From Neobacillus muris (GTDB lineage: Bacteria; Bacillota; Bacilli; Bacillales; Cytobacillaceae), in assembly GCF_943193175.1 (NCBI RefSeq), contig NZ_CALPDF010000001.1, forward strand, positions 62,001 to 126,000: a DNA stretch of 64,000 nucleotides, given 5' to 3'. This document shows positions 27,676-36,568 of the stretch, piece after piece (positions within the stretch are counted from its first letter, which is position 1; the number at the start of each line of letters is the position of its first letter). The notes under the pieces were generated by a model that had not been told where the DNA came from, made no database searches, and was given only the letters and a program-made list of their open reading frames with translations. The position numbers and the translations under genes were made by a program.

Positions 27676-28301
27676 CCCCTTCTGGCATCTGGATCGTGAT
27701 TCTTGCAGCAGGCTTTTCACGAAGGATGGGCACACCAAAACTTTTGCTGCCAATTGGTGAAGAAACGCTTATACGCCATGTGGCCAAACAGGCGCTGCTC
27801 AGTGAAGCAGCAGGAATTGCCGTGGTCACAAATGCAGCATACCCGGAGGTAAAAGGAGAAATAGCTGATCTGCCTGTCGTAATCCTTGAGAATGGGCATG
27901 CAGAGGCAGGGATGAGTTCTTCTCTGAGACTGGGAATTGAGTTTTTAATAAAACAGAATGCGGATGCCGGCATGATCCTATTAGCCGATCAGCCGGATAT
28001 TTCTCCCGTTTTCATCAACCAATTATGCCAGCGATTTAAAGTTACCAGCCATCCGATCATTCAGCCAAAGTATAACGGGATTCCGTCACATCCGGTTTTA
28101 TTTTCTAACACAGTTTTCGACGGCCTCCTTCAAATCAGCGGCGACCAAGGCGCCCGTAAACTATTAAAAGCCAGAAGCACCGACATAGACTGGATCGAAC
28201 TCCCCCATACAGTCCCAAAAGACATCGACACCCCGGATGACTTCAAGGCCTACAAAACCGCAAAGAACCAAACAACCAAAAACAGCAGTCCCTTCAACTA
28301 A
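27651..28301 (+). CDS. mocA: Molybdenum cofactor cytidylyltransferase, MocA type
   Basis: 216-residue MobA-like nucleotidyltransferase. The N-terminal signature is ILAAGFSRRMGTPKLLLPIG, and LLADQPDISP is the metal-binding DxD-like site of MocA (MobA has a longer spacing). It transfers CMP to molybdopterin, giving the cofactor of CO-dehydrogenase-family hydroxylases. GTG start behind AGGAGG (27638-27643), overlapping the XdhC frame. It is the last gene of the island; the gene name rests on family and context, since guanylyl- and cytidylyltransferases are alike. Confidence 0.85.
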   Translation: MPKSKGDMTPSGIWIVILAAGFSRRMGTPKLLLPIGEETLIRHVAKQALLSEAAGIAVVTNAAYPEVKGEIADLPVVILENGHAEAGMSSSLRLGIEFLIKQNADAGMILLADQPDISPVFINQLCQRFKVTSHPIIQPKYNGIPSHPVLFSNTVFDGLLQISGDQGARKLLKARSTDIDWIELPHTVPKDIDTPDDFKAYKTAKNQTTKNSSPFN

Positions 28302-28341
28302 AAAAAAGACCGCTCACCACAGCAAAGCAGGGCGCTTTTAC

Positions 28342-28397
28342 ACATTAATGTGCCGGGGGACAGTCCCCCAGGGTATTAACGCATTACTGGGGCGGGG
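28342..28397. repeat. GGGGACWGTCCCC palindromic repeat, copy 5
   Basis: GGGGGACAGTCCCCC intact, then GGTATTAACGC and a decayed second box (ACTGGGGCGGGG). It lies between two convergent genes, and the TAA stop of the membrane protein at 28384 falls inside its centre. Confidence 0.8.
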
Positions 28398-28716
28398 CAT
28401 TATTATTGGGCGGCTGCTTTTTCTGGTATTTTCCGGCTCTTCTAAAGGCGCGGATTTGGGTTTTTAGTGACGAGTACATGCCTGAAGCGGCATTGCCGTA
28501 AAAAAACCCCATAAAGATGCCAGCCCAGAGGCTTTTGGGATGGGCAAAGAAGACGGCGATGAGCAACCCGATAATGTTGGCAAGCATTGGGACGTATGGC
28601 TTTGATATTGGCAGGATCTTTTTAAGTATCTCTGTCAGGATGACAACCAACGGGACAGCCACAATGCTGTCCCAAAAGTTGGTATAGACAACAGGAAAAC
28701 TCTCTATATTCTCCAT
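28384..28716 (-). CDS. Small membrane protein, unknown function
   Basis: 110 residues with an amphipathic N-terminal stretch, two or three hydrophobic helices (about residues 16-35, 41-58 and 62-78) and a very basic C-terminal tail (IRAFRRAGKYQKKQ). The size and layout recall small phage or Bacillus holin-like proteins, but I cannot confirm this. The last residues (NNNAPPQ) are coded by the palindromic repeat, which also gives the stop codon. It is monocistronic, with GAGGCG as the ribosome site. Confidence 0.6.
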   Translation of the reverse strand: MENIESFPVVYTNFWDSIVAVPLVVILTEILKKILPISKPYVPMLANIIGLLIAVFFAHPKSLWAGIFMGFFYGNAASGMYSSLKTQIRAFRRAGKYQKKQPPNNNAPPQ

Positions 28717-28830
28717 TTGGTACGCCTCGTTCCTAGATGAACTATTTGGTCATAGGATTATAGTGCCCATATTATGGCTGGATAACTATGCTTTCATGGA
28801 TAAGCGATTAGCATGTTGCACAATGAAAAA

Positions 28831-28867
28831 CCAAGACTCCATAGTCCGCAAAGGACTTGAATCTTGG
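28831..28867 (-). terminator. Intrinsic terminator downstream of the pentapeptide-repeat gene
   Basis: CCAAGA at 28831-28836 pairs with TCTTGG at 28862-28867, and AGTCC with GGACT inside. On the minus strand a T-run (GGTTTTTCATTG) follows. It lies 92 bases past the stop codon. Confidence 0.65.
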
Positions 28868-28958
28868 CTAGTCTTCCCGTAATTCTAAATGGATAAGGTT
28901 GATTTGAAAATTTTGGTCTTCCCCTCTCTAGTCTAGTCCGCAGCTGTTTCCCATCCCA

Positions 28959-29798
28959 TTAAGCCCGCCAATGCTTAGGGCGGTATAGCGATTCCGGCAA
29001 TCGGGTTCTTCCATCTCCCTTCGCCGAGTTTATCTGAACTTGAGTTAAAAAAATACTGCCGCTAAGGTCGGCTCCGCTTAGATCAGCATCCCGCAAATCA
29101 GCCCCGATGAGGTCAGCCCTTCTTAAATCTGCCCCTCTTAAGTCAGCGGCAATCAGGCAGGCTCCTCTTAAGTTGGCCCCATTGAAATTAGCCCTGCTTA
29201 GTTTTCTCCCCATAAAGTCGGCTCTCCGGAGATCCGGTTTCTTATTTTCCCTGTTTCCTTTGCGTTTGCCTATGGACTTTGCCCTTATTAATTCACTTGT
29301 TCTCATAAGCAGCACGTTAACATCAGATCGATATGCCGGGATGTCCAGGTTAAGAAGAAAATCGGGAGCAAACCGGGTAAGCTGCTCTGTCTCCTTGAGC
29401 TTCATGCGGAGTTCCTCGTGGATGGAACGAGCCGCTTCGAAGGAAAGGGCTTCAGTCAAGTACCAAAGCATTTCATGAAGCTGCTGCATAATCGGAAACA
29501 CATCAAACATTTTCTTGGCGGTTTCCTGACCGCTGCGCCAATCCTTTCCCCCAAAAGTAACTTGGGATACCTTTTGTCCGGCACCAAAGCAATCAAAAAC
29601 CGTACAGCCCTTAAAACCTTGCTGCCTAAGGTTTTGATGAATGCCACAGCGGAAATCCGAATCCAGATTAGGGCAGGGCGTACCACCAGCTTTATTAATC
29701 GCAAAATCCGCTGAAGCCGCAAAAGCAAGTGCCACACAGCACAAGCCAAAACAACTCTCACAATCTGCCCGCAGACTGCTGCAACTCCTATTAGACAT
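28959..29798 (-). CDS. Cysteine-rich pentapeptide-repeat protein
   Basis: 279 residues. The N-terminal ~80 residues are Cys-rich ([45 protein letters not shown]), with spacing suggestive of a metal or Fe-S site. The C-terminal part (about residues 190-255) has some ten A(D/N)LXX pentapeptides ([40 protein letters not shown]), which form a right-handed quadrilateral helix. Some pentapeptide proteins mimic DNA and protect gyrase; here the role is unknown. The start at 29798 has AAGGAAG ahead; the longer frame upstream runs into the repeat copy 6 and is not real. Confidence 0.85.
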   Translation of the reverse strand: MSNRSCSSLRADCESCFGLCCVALAFAASADFAINKAGGTPCPNLDSDFRCGIHQNLRQQGFKGCTVFDCFGAGQKVSQVTFGGKDWRSGQETAKKMFDVFPIMQQLHEMLWYLTEALSFEAARSIHEELRMKLKETEQLTRFAPDFLLNLDIPAYRSDVNVLLMRTSELIRAKSIGKRKGNRENKKPDLRRADFMGRKLSRANFNGANLRGACLIAADLRGADLRRADLIGADLRDADLSGADLSGSIFLTQVQINSAKGDGRTRLPESLYRPKHWRA

Positions 29799-29828
29799 AT
29801 CTCTTGCACTTCCTTTTTCATCAATACA

Positions 29829-29880
29829 GGGGACAGTCCCCCACTCTAGTAACACTTTACTGCGCCGGGGGACTGTCCCC
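29829..29880. repeat. GGGGACWGTCCCC palindromic repeat, copy 6
   Basis: Intact boxes GGGGACAGTCCCCC and GGGGGACTGTCCCC flank ACTCTAGTAACACTTTACTGC. It lies 11 bases past the DinB stop and about 30 bases ahead of the pentapeptide gene start, both on the minus strand. Confidence 0.87.
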
Positions 29881-29891
29881 ACTCGACTTAT

Positions 29892-30341
29892 TTATCTCAC
29901 GTAGGTGATGTAGTCGATGTTGATGGGTTCAAGGTTTTTTTGCCTGAGGCGGCGGTTGATTTGGCCTCGGTGGTATTGGCCGTGCAAAGCGACATGGGTT
30001 AGGATGTCTGCAATGGAGGTGGAGAATTCTTTGCCCGTGCTATTTTTATAGCTGATGATATCCTCGCTTTTTTCATCCGATAACCCTGTGAGAAATTCGG
30101 TAAAGTTTTTATAATTGGCTTCCGCAAGTTTCGAACATTCCTCTATACTCAGCTCTGTCCATAGCGCTTGAGGTCCGCTCGGCAAGCCCTTCATGCGGTT
30201 CAGCCATACCTCTTCGGCTATCAGGATATGGGAAAACAACTGTTTTGCCTGATGGTCCTGATTCCCGCTAGTTTTTAAGGTTTCTAGAATCCGTAAATTC
30301 GCCCAATGCAGGTGTTCAAACATTTTTTTAATCGTCTTCAT
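29892..30341 (-). CDS. DinB-family (four-helix bundle) protein
   Basis: 149 residues. The three-His metal site typical of DinB/YfiT proteins is H38 (FSHILIAEEVWL), H120 and H124 (HVALHGQYHRGQI). The family includes thiol-dependent S-transferases (bacillithiol or mycothiol users) and many uncharacterised stress proteins. The end EPINIDYITYVR is common among Bacillus members. No operon partners are evident, as the repeat copy 6 separates it from the next gene. Confidence 0.87.
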   Translation of the reverse strand: MKTIKKMFEHLHWANLRILETLKTSGNQDHQAKQLFSHILIAEEVWLNRMKGLPSGPQALWTELSIEECSKLAEANYKNFTEFLTGLSDEKSEDIISYKNSTGKEFSTSIADILTHVALHGQYHRGQINRRLRQKNLEPINIDYITYVR

Positions 30342-30486
30342 CCAACCGGCCTCCCCTTAAACTCCTCAAATACAAGACAGTATCCATTTACGCGCCTATC
30401 AACCCTAGCAAAAATTTTACAATCAATCGCATTTGTCCCCCTTCAGCCTAAGCAGCTTACTATTTATCTGCTGCAGCTACTGGGTT

Positions 30487-31941
30487 TTAAACCCCCTTCA
30501 TGATTTCATAATAAAACTTGATTGCCTTGATATAGTTGTCAATCGAGACCCGTTCGTTTGTTCCATGCATCCGGTTCAGATCCTCTGCATTGATTTGGAC
30601 TGGAAGGAACCGGTAGGTATTCTCCGAAACTGCATCATAATGCTTGGCATCTGAGCCGGCGAACATGAGATATGGCGCGATGACAGCCTGGCCATACACG
30701 TTTCTGGCCGCCTGCTGCACGGCTTTAAATTCCCACCCATCTATGGAAGAAACCTTTGTGGCTTCACTTCCTGTCAAAGTTACTTGAATATCCTGATCCT
30801 CTATGATGTCCTCGATGGAGGCCTTTACTTCTTCCAATGAATCTCCCGGCATTAAACGGAGATTGATGATAGCTGCCGCTTTTTCAGGCAGCGCATTATA
30901 TTGCTCGCCAGCCTGGAAAATGGTCGGTGCAATGGTGGTTCGGATTAAGGCTGCAGATGCCGGCTCGGCCAATAATATTTTTTCAATGATTGGTTCAAAA
31001 ATGAATTTGTTGGCGAAAACATACTTCATGCCAAAGCTCATTTCCGGTGCTGTGAATTGGAATAAATCCTCCCCAGGACCTCTGAGATCTCCTTTAAACT
31101 GGGTTTCTTCCAGCTTCGCAATGGCTGATGAGATTCTTCCTATGTTGGTATGGTCTTTTGGCTGGGAAGAATGGCCGCCGCTCCCTTCAATGGAAAGTTC
31201 AGCAGTTGCGGATCCCTTCTCAGAGATCCCCACGACTCCCACAGGCTGAACGACTCCTGGTACCATGTTTTCCACAATCGCCCCGCCTTCATCCAGCACA
31301 AATTCAAATTCAATCCCCCGGTCTCTTAACGTTTTAGCCACGGCGTTCGCCCCCTCGTCGCCGCCAATTTCTTCATCAAAACCAAACATGAGATAGATGT
31401 CCCGATTTGGAGCAAAGCCCTCCTTTAGCAGCTGCTCAGCTGCTTCTAAAATGCCAAGCACGCCAATTTTGTCATCCAGTGTGCCCCTCCCCCAAATCTT
31501 TCCGTTGTCAACCGCGCCGCTGAAAGGGTCCTGCTCCCAGTTGGATTCGGTTCCTGTTAAAACAGGAACCACATCATAATGGCTCGTCAAACCGATTGGC
31601 TTTTTAGCAGAATTGGTTCCTGTCCATTTATAAACGAGCGCATAATCATTGATTCTTTCAAGCTCCAGCTGCCGGTGGACCGTTGGATAGCTTTTTTGCA
31701 AAAAGGCGATGAACCGTTCGAACTCACGAAAGTCAAACTTGCTGCGGTCTTGATAAGAAATGGTTTTGTAGGTGATGGCTTCTGACAAATGCGCGACAGC
31801 AGCATCCTCGTAAATAACCGCTTGTGTCGGTTTAGGTGCAGGCTGTTTGGATTTTACGGTCACCGTCCTGAATACGGTTACAATAACAAAGACAAGCAAA
31901 AAACTGGCCATAATCAAGAACGCAAGCTTCCATTTTTTCAT
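30487..31941 (-). CDS. M20-family metallopeptidase, PM20D1-like, membrane anchored
   Basis: 484 residues with an N-terminal transmembrane anchor (residues 5-26), so the enzyme acts outside the membrane. Zinc-site motifs in order are LTSHYDVVPV (His/Asp), WGRGTLDDKIG (bridging Asp), FGFDEEIGGDEGA (catalytic Glu-Glu) and a C-terminal FAGSDAKHYD (His). The dimerisation domain lies between. Mammalian PM20D1 hydrolyses or makes N-acyl amino acids; the bacterial substrate is unknown. The gene appears monocistronic. Confidence 0.88.
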   Translation of the reverse strand: MKKWKLAFLIMASFLLVFVIVTVFRTVTVKSKQPAPKPTQAVIYEDAAVAHLSEAITYKTISYQDRSKFDFREFERFIAFLQKSYPTVHRQLELERINDYALVYKWTGTNSAKKPIGLTSHYDVVPVLTGTESNWEQDPFSGAVDNGKIWGRGTLDDKIGVLGILEAAEQLLKEGFAPNRDIYLMFGFDEEIGGDEGANAVAKTLRDRGIEFEFVLDEGGAIVENMVPGVVQPVGVVGISEKGSATAELSIEGSGGHSSQPKDHTNIGRISSAIAKLEETQFKGDLRGPGEDLFQFTAPEMSFGMKYVFANKFIFEPIIEKILLAEPASAALIRTTIAPTIFQAGEQYNALPEKAAAIINLRLMPGDSLEEVKASIEDIIEDQDIQVTLTGSEATKVSSIDGWEFKAVQQAARNVYGQAVIAPYLMFAGSDAKHYDAVSENTYRFLPVQINAEDLNRMHGTNERVSIDNYIKAIKFYYEIMKGV

Positions 31942-32060
31942 ATGCTGGTCCCCAATCCCTCTATTCTATTTCTCTATTATAAATTAAAAATAATTTTCGG
32001 AATAGTATGTATAATAAAAGAATTGCCGGATAGCGGGGAAGCAAAGGATCTTTTTGCAAA

Positions 32061-32088
32061 AAAAGAGATAGCGGCCGCTATCTCTTTT
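32061..32088. terminator. Perfect palindromic terminator
   Basis: A 28-base perfect palindrome, AAAAGAGATAGCGG and its reverse complement, gives a 14-base-pair stem with T-runs on both strands. It lies just after the SDR gene stop and upstream of the M20 gene, so it most likely ends the SDR transcript (minus strand). Confidence 0.85.
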
Positions 32089-32092
32089 GCTC

Positions 32093-32857
32093 TTAAAAAT
32101 CAGGATTGTTTTTCAAAAAGCCTTCCCATGCTCGCTTGGTCCCTTCGGCGATTTCTGCTCTTGATGCATTCAGCCTCTCCTCAGTGCCTCCATAGCCAAT
32201 TTCCAGTTGATTCGCTTTCAGACCCTTAAAAATCGAGTCGGCAAAGTGGTCCAATGGAGCTCCAAAGGTATGCAGTCCAACGCCGCCCAAATCGGTATTA
32301 ACGGCAGGCGGGAAAACCTCGATCACCTCAATGCTCGTGCCAGCCAGCTGGTGCCTTAAAGAAGTAGAAAATGAATGAATCGCTGCTTTCGTGGAGCTGT
32401 AAATGGGGACCCAGACTCCCGGCATAATCGCTAAACCGGAAGATACATTCATGATGGCCGCTTTGCTTTGTTGCTTGAGGTGCGGAATCAATAGCATCGA
32501 CAAGTGAATAGGTCCCTCTACATTGATAGCAATTTCATTTTGATAATAGTCCCAATCCTTTTCGGCACGCAGCAAGTTTACCCGCTGCTGGATTCCCGCA
32601 TTATTGACCAAAACGTTCAGCTTTGGAAACTCGCTTGTCACCCATTCAACTAAGCTCTTCCGATCATCCGCCTTAGACACATCACAAGTGCGGACATGCA
32701 GCTGCGGAAACTTTTCCTTTACCTCATTCAGCCTCTCCAGACGCCGTCCCACAACAATGACCTCATTCCCTCTCTCTAAAAACCGCTCCGCAAACGCCAG
32801 CCCAATACCGGACGCGCCGCCCGTTATCAATATCGTATTCCCTGATAAATTCATCAA
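32093..32857 (-). CDS. Short-chain dehydrogenase/reductase (DltE/YdfG-like)
   Basis: 254-residue classical SDR. The NAD(P)-binding motif is TGGASGIG (residues 12-19), NNAG is at 85-88, and the catalytic set is Ser139/140, Y153 and K157 in YSSTK. R38-R39 in the second strand loop suggest NADP(H). The substrate is unknown; B. subtilis DltE lies in the teichoic acid D-alanylation operon, but here there are no dlt neighbours. Own terminator; ATG behind AGGAGG-like AGGAGGATT. Confidence 0.87.
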   Translation of the reverse strand: MMNLSGNTILITGGASGIGLAFAERFLERGNEVIVVGRRLERLNEVKEKFPQLHVRTCDVSKADDRKSLVEWVTSEFPKLNVLVNNAGIQQRVNLLRAEKDWDYYQNEIAINVEGPIHLSMLLIPHLKQQSKAAIMNVSSGLAIMPGVWVPIYSSTKAAIHSFSTSLRHQLAGTSIEVIEVFPPAVNTDLGGVGLHTFGAPLDHFADSIFKGLKANQLEIGYGGTEERLNASRAEIAEGTKRAWEGFLKNNPDF

Positions 32858-32930
32858 TAATCCTCCTGCCTATTACTTCACTATTCATTATCCCCATCAC
32901 AAACCATAAAATCCACTGCAACAGCTTCAC

Positions 32931-32985
32931 CACTGCAGTAACGCTTTAATTGAGCGGGGGACTGGCCCCAGTTAAAGCGGCAGTG
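32931..32985. repeat. GGGGACWGTCCCC palindromic repeat, copy 7
   Basis: A single central box (GGGGGACTGGCCCC) flanked by an outer inverted repeat: CACTGCAGTAACGCTTTAA on the left and TTAAAGCGGCAGTG on the right. Its TTAA gives the stop codon of the GGDEF-EAL gene, whose last codons (ALPL) also come from the repeat arm. Confidence 0.78.
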
Positions 32986-35476
32986 CTCCCAGTTTGTCCA
33001 CCAGGAGTTGGATGAATTGTTTGGGCGGGACTGGTTTGCTGAATAGGTAGCCTTGGAGGTAGTCGCAGTTTAGACGTTTTAGGGTTTTCCATTGTTTTTC
33101 TGTTTCGACGCCTTCTGCGACAATGTCGAGATCCAATCCTTTTGCGAGCAGGATGATCGCTTGGACAATGGCTGAATCTTCACTATTTTCATGGATATGT
33201 TGTATATAGGAACGATCGATTTTTATCGTATCCACTTTGATTTTTTTCAAATATCCGATCGAAGAATAGCCTGTTCCAAAGTCATCAATCGCAATCCTGA
33301 TGCCTATTTCCCGTAATTGTTGAATGGTTAATAATGCTGCACTGCCCGTTTTAATTAAAATGTCTTCGGTAATTTCAATCTCAATAAGCCTCGGTGGAAT
33401 CTTGTAGGCTCTTAAACACTCCCGGACTTTTCGAACAAGGTCCGCTTTCATCAAAGCTTTTACCGAGAGGTTTATGGAAATCGGAATAAGAGGATATCCT
33501 CGCCTTCTCCACTCCCTTAGCTGCTTGCATACCTTTATCGTGACCCACCTGCTGATCTCATTTATCAACCCGGTTTCCTCCGCTAAGGGAATAAACTCTG
33601 CAGGGGACACCAGCCCCAAATGAGGATGATTCCAGCGGATAAGGGCTTCTGCTCCAACGATCTCACCTGTCATTGCATTTACTTTAGGCTGATAATGGAG
33701 AGTAAACTCCTCCCTTTGAATGGCTCTTCGTAAGTCATTTTCCAAGTTATATTGGTTATAGGCTTCGATCTTTAACGATTTGGTAAAAAGCTGCACATTA
33801 TTTTTTCCTAATTCTTTGGCGCGATATAAGGCTGTGTCTGAACATGTAATCAAATCTTTGATCGTTTTCCCGTTGTCAGGATACATACTGATCCCAATAC
33901 TGGTTGTAATGTAAATCTCATACCCCTCAATCAGGAACGGCTTTTCAATTTCCTTTATGATTTTCCTTCCAAAAGGAACAGGGTCTCTATCTCTGATTTT
34001 CCGGTGAATAATGGTGAATTCATCCCCGCCCATTCTAAAAACACAATGGTGATCTGCTAACGAGCAAAGTCGTTTTGAAACCTCACAGAGCAGTTTGTCG
34101 CCAACCTCATGCCCTAACGTATCATTGACAAATTTAAACCGGTCCAAATCCAAGTAAAACAAGGAAATTTTATTCTTTTCATCTTGATTGTTTAAAATGA
34201 ATTCTTTTAGCTTTTTATCAAACATTCTACGGTTAGGCAATTCGGTCAAGTAATCGTGAAAAGCGTAAAAATTCATTTTCTCTTCGTTGCGTTTTCGGTC
34301 GCTGATGTCCTGGACTATGCCATCCAGCCTAATTAATTGTCCCTCTGAATTTAATACAGGAAACGTCTTATCCTCAACCCAAATCACTTCTCCATCGGCA
34401 TGCAGGATCCGATATTGGTGATGGATTCTCTCTCCGCCCAAAAGTTTTTCCTGATTTTTCCAGTATGTTTGAAGATCATCGGGATGGATAATATCCTGCC
34501 AATTTTTTAGTCCTGCTAAAAATATTTCCGTTGAATATCCCGTAAGCTTCATTAACCCAGGGGAACAAAATATGATTTTATTTTCCAATACATCCTGGGA
34601 CCATAAGCCCGCATCAATATTCTCAGCAATGGTTTTAAATCTCTGCTCCGTATCTCTTAATCGGTTTTCGATGAATACTTGTTCCGAAATATCATATAAC
34701 ACTCCAATAATTCGATGGATCTTTCCATCAGAGTCCTTTTTAGCCACGCCTCGCGAATGAAGGGTAATAATCGAATCATCAGGACGGCGAAACTTAAATT
34801 CCAAATCCAGATCAGCACCCGTCTGTTTGGCACGGTTGAAATGAAAGTCAATTCTGTCCCGATCCTCCGGACAAACCATTTGAAGAAGCATTTCAAAAGT
34901 AGGAACCTGCTGATGCTTTAGGTTTAGCCCAAAAATGTTAACCAACGAATCTGAGCAATAGACGTACCCGGTCTCTGTATCATAATCCCAGCTGCCAATC
35001 CTGGCTACTTCTTGGGCTAAATTCAAACTGTTGGTGATTTTTAGCAATTCGGCTTCTTTTTCATATAAATCCGTTAGATTCTTGGCAAAACAATATAGTC
35101 CAATGACTTCTCCATCAACTTTGAGGGGGATCGCCGTTATATAGATGTGGACGCCATGTCCCTGTTTATGAATAACCTCACAGTGGAAGTTTTGCGGCTC
35201 TCCCTTTATCGCATTCTCAAAATGGCAAAGTACTTTAGCTAATTGCTCTTCGTTAAATAAATGGTGGAAGTTTCCAGTCAATTCTTCTGGTTTATATCCA
35301 ATAATATCTTCCACTTTTTCATTAATACTGATAAAATTCCCTTCCGTATCCATCGTAAAAATGGCATCTGGGTAATTTTGAAAAATGAGCGAATAAAAGT
35401 CCTTATCCGTTCCCGAGTCATCAACTGAATTCGGATCGGGTTTTAGCATTAACCTTTTGATAGAATCCTCAATCAC
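32972..35476 (-). CDS. Triple-PAS GGDEF-EAL cyclic di-GMP enzyme
   Basis: 834 residues, no membrane segments. Three PAS domains (about residues 25-150, 160-270 and 280-395, with PAC-type ends such as GVLYDISEQ and GIVQDISDRKR) are followed by a GGDEF domain (RMGGDEFTII near 480) and an EAL domain (GAEALIRWNHP near 608). The GGDEF active site is intact, and the EAL keeps EALIRW, the EITED/DDFGTGYSS metal-binding segments and KIDRSYI. It could both make and degrade cyclic di-GMP under sensory control. GTG start behind AGAGGGGG. Confidence 0.93.
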   Translation of the reverse strand: MIEDSIKRLMLKPDPNSVDDSGTDKDFYSLIFQNYPDAIFTMDTEGNFISINEKVEDIIGYKPEELTGNFHHLFNEEQLAKVLCHFENAIKGEPQNFHCEVIHKQGHGVHIYITAIPLKVDGEVIGLYCFAKNLTDLYEKEAELLKITNSLNLAQEVARIGSWDYDTETGYVYCSDSLVNIFGLNLKHQQVPTFEMLLQMVCPEDRDRIDFHFNRAKQTGADLDLEFKFRRPDDSIITLHSRGVAKKDSDGKIHRIIGVLYDISEQVFIENRLRDTEQRFKTIAENIDAGLWSQDVLENKIIFCSPGLMKLTGYSTEIFLAGLKNWQDIIHPDDLQTYWKNQEKLLGGERIHHQYRILHADGEVIWVEDKTFPVLNSEGQLIRLDGIVQDISDRKRNEEKMNFYAFHDYLTELPNRRMFDKKLKEFILNNQDEKNKISLFYLDLDRFKFVNDTLGHEVGDKLLCEVSKRLCSLADHHCVFRMGGDEFTIIHRKIRDRDPVPFGRKIIKEIEKPFLIEGYEIYITTSIGISMYPDNGKTIKDLITCSDTALYRAKELGKNNVQLFTKSLKIEAYNQYNLENDLRRAIQREEFTLHYQPKVNAMTGEIVGAEALIRWNHPHLGLVSPAEFIPLAEETGLINEISRWVTIKVCKQLREWRRRGYPLIPISINLSVKALMKADLVRKVRECLRAYKIPPRLIEIEITEDILIKTGSAALLTIQQLREIGIRIAIDDFGTGYSSIGYLKKIKVDTIKIDRSYIQHIHENSEDSAIVQAIILLAKGLDLDIVAEGVETEKQWKTLKRLNCDYLQGYLFSKPVPPKQFIQLLVDKLGALPL

Positions 35477-35700
35477 CAGCAGTCCCCCTCTGAAAGAACA
35501 AACAATATATTATGTATGAAAATAAAGCCCGAAATAGATCCCCAATAGTTTGTAATGGAAGCCAGCCCTAAACAAGAAGTCGGCCATCAGCTGTGAAAAA
35601 TCATACGTTTGAATATAATATAACCAATCTAAAACTGTTTTCATTATGAAAAAAATGGAGAAAAATTAAAATCCCCAGACCTTCCTATCGCTTATGATGG

Positions 35701-35762
35701 CATTAAAGCGGGGGACTGTCCCCCGTTCCGTTAATAGTTTAAAGCAGTGGGGGACTGTCCCC
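35701..35762. repeat. GGGGACWGTCCCC palindromic repeat, copy 8, in the 35477-35780 gap
   Basis: Boxes GGGGGACTGTCCCCC and GGGGGACTGTCCCC with CGTTAATAGTTTAAAGCAG between. It lies directly in front of the broken response-regulator gene. The rest of this gap (35477-35700) is AT-rich and presumably holds the promoter of the divergent GGDEF-EAL gene; I see no gene or clear signal in it. Confidence 0.85.
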
Positions 35763-35780
35763 GCAATAGAAGGTGATTAG

Positions 35781-35936
35781 ATGTTCCGGGTTATGATTGT
35801 AGAGGATGATGAGAAGATTAGAAGGATGGCGGCTGGCACTTTGTCTAAGTGGCTGTACGAGGTGGTGGAGGTCACTCAGTTTGATCAGGTGTTTGCCGAG
35901 TTTGAGAGGACTGAGCCGCATCGGGATCATGGGTAA
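35781..35936 (+). pseudogene. Truncated BceR-like response regulator
   Basis: The first 45 or so codons of an OmpR-type response regulator (MFRVMIVEDDEKIRRMAAG, then VVEVTQFDQVFAEFERTEPH), including the acidic DD pair of the phosphorylation pocket. The family then continues with the phospho-acceptor Asp strand, but here the sequence changes at about 35918 into the reverse complement of an ABC transporter gene and stops at TAA. No receiver core or DNA-binding domain remains. Response regulators of this type control bacitracin-type resistance transporters. Confidence 0.85.
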
Positions 35937-36440
35937 TCATCAGGATGATGGTTTGGAAGGCTTGATATAATTCTCCCAGCTGCTCCACAATTGGGCAGCG
36001 GAACGAGAATCAAGCGCTCCTGTCGGCTCGTCGGCAAACACAATCGCTGGTTTGGTAATAATGGCACGAGCGGAAGCCGCACGCTGCTTTTGCCCGCCCG
36101 ATACTTCTGTCGGATATTTTTCCAGTATGTCTTCAATATTTAGGGCCATGACAATAGGCTGTAACCGCTGTTCCATTTCTGCTGTCGGAAATCTGCGCAG
36201 CGAGAGCGGAAGCAGAATATTTTCCTTTATAGTCAGCGTGTCCAAGAGGTTATAATCTTGAAAAATAAACCCCATATGTTCCTGGCGGAATCTTCTTAGT
36301 TCCCGATTATTTAAATCCAGCAGTGACTGCCCTTCCAGCCATACTTCGCCGCCGGAAATTTTATCAATCGTTGACAGCACATTCATCAACATCGTCTTAC
36401 CAGAGCCAGACGGCCCCATAATCGCTGTAAACACCAGCAT
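35919..36440 (-). pseudogene. Broken BceA-like ABC transporter ATP-binding gene
   Basis: Remnant of the ATPase of a Bce-type antimicrobial peptide transporter. Intact parts are Walker A GPSGSGKTMLMN, Q-loop FQDYNLLDTLTIKENI, signature VSGGQKQRAASARAI and Walker B IVFADEPTGALDSRSA. About 30 N-terminal residues are missing (it begins VFTAIMGPSG). After GALDSRSAAQL the frame shifts; the other frame continues ELYQAFQTIILMITHDPDA until the joint with the response-regulator piece. The permease gene is absent. The T in GKTMLMN replaces the usual GKTTLLN. It is not functional as it stands. Confidence 0.85.
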
Positions 36441-36511
36441 CCCCCTCCAACCATCGAACTAACACAACCCAACGTGACAATTTAGTCACAAACCCCAAAC
36501 AAAGCAAAAAA

Positions 36512-36528
36512 CCGAGGGATTCCCTCGG
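36512..36528 (-). terminator. Intrinsic terminator downstream of azoR
   Basis: CCGAGGG-ATT-CCCTCGG, a 7-base-pair GC-rich stem with a three-base loop, is followed on the minus strand by six T. It is positioned to end azoR transcription after the repeat copy 9. Confidence 0.8.
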
Positions 36529-36568
36529 CTAATTACCTTGCTCCTGCATTCTTTTTGGGGCCTTTTTG

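Noticed and set aside
29798-29882. N-terminal extension of the pentapeptide-repeat gene
   Set aside because: The extra 28 codons run into repeat copy 6; the ATG at 29798 has a proper ribosome site and starts the conserved region.
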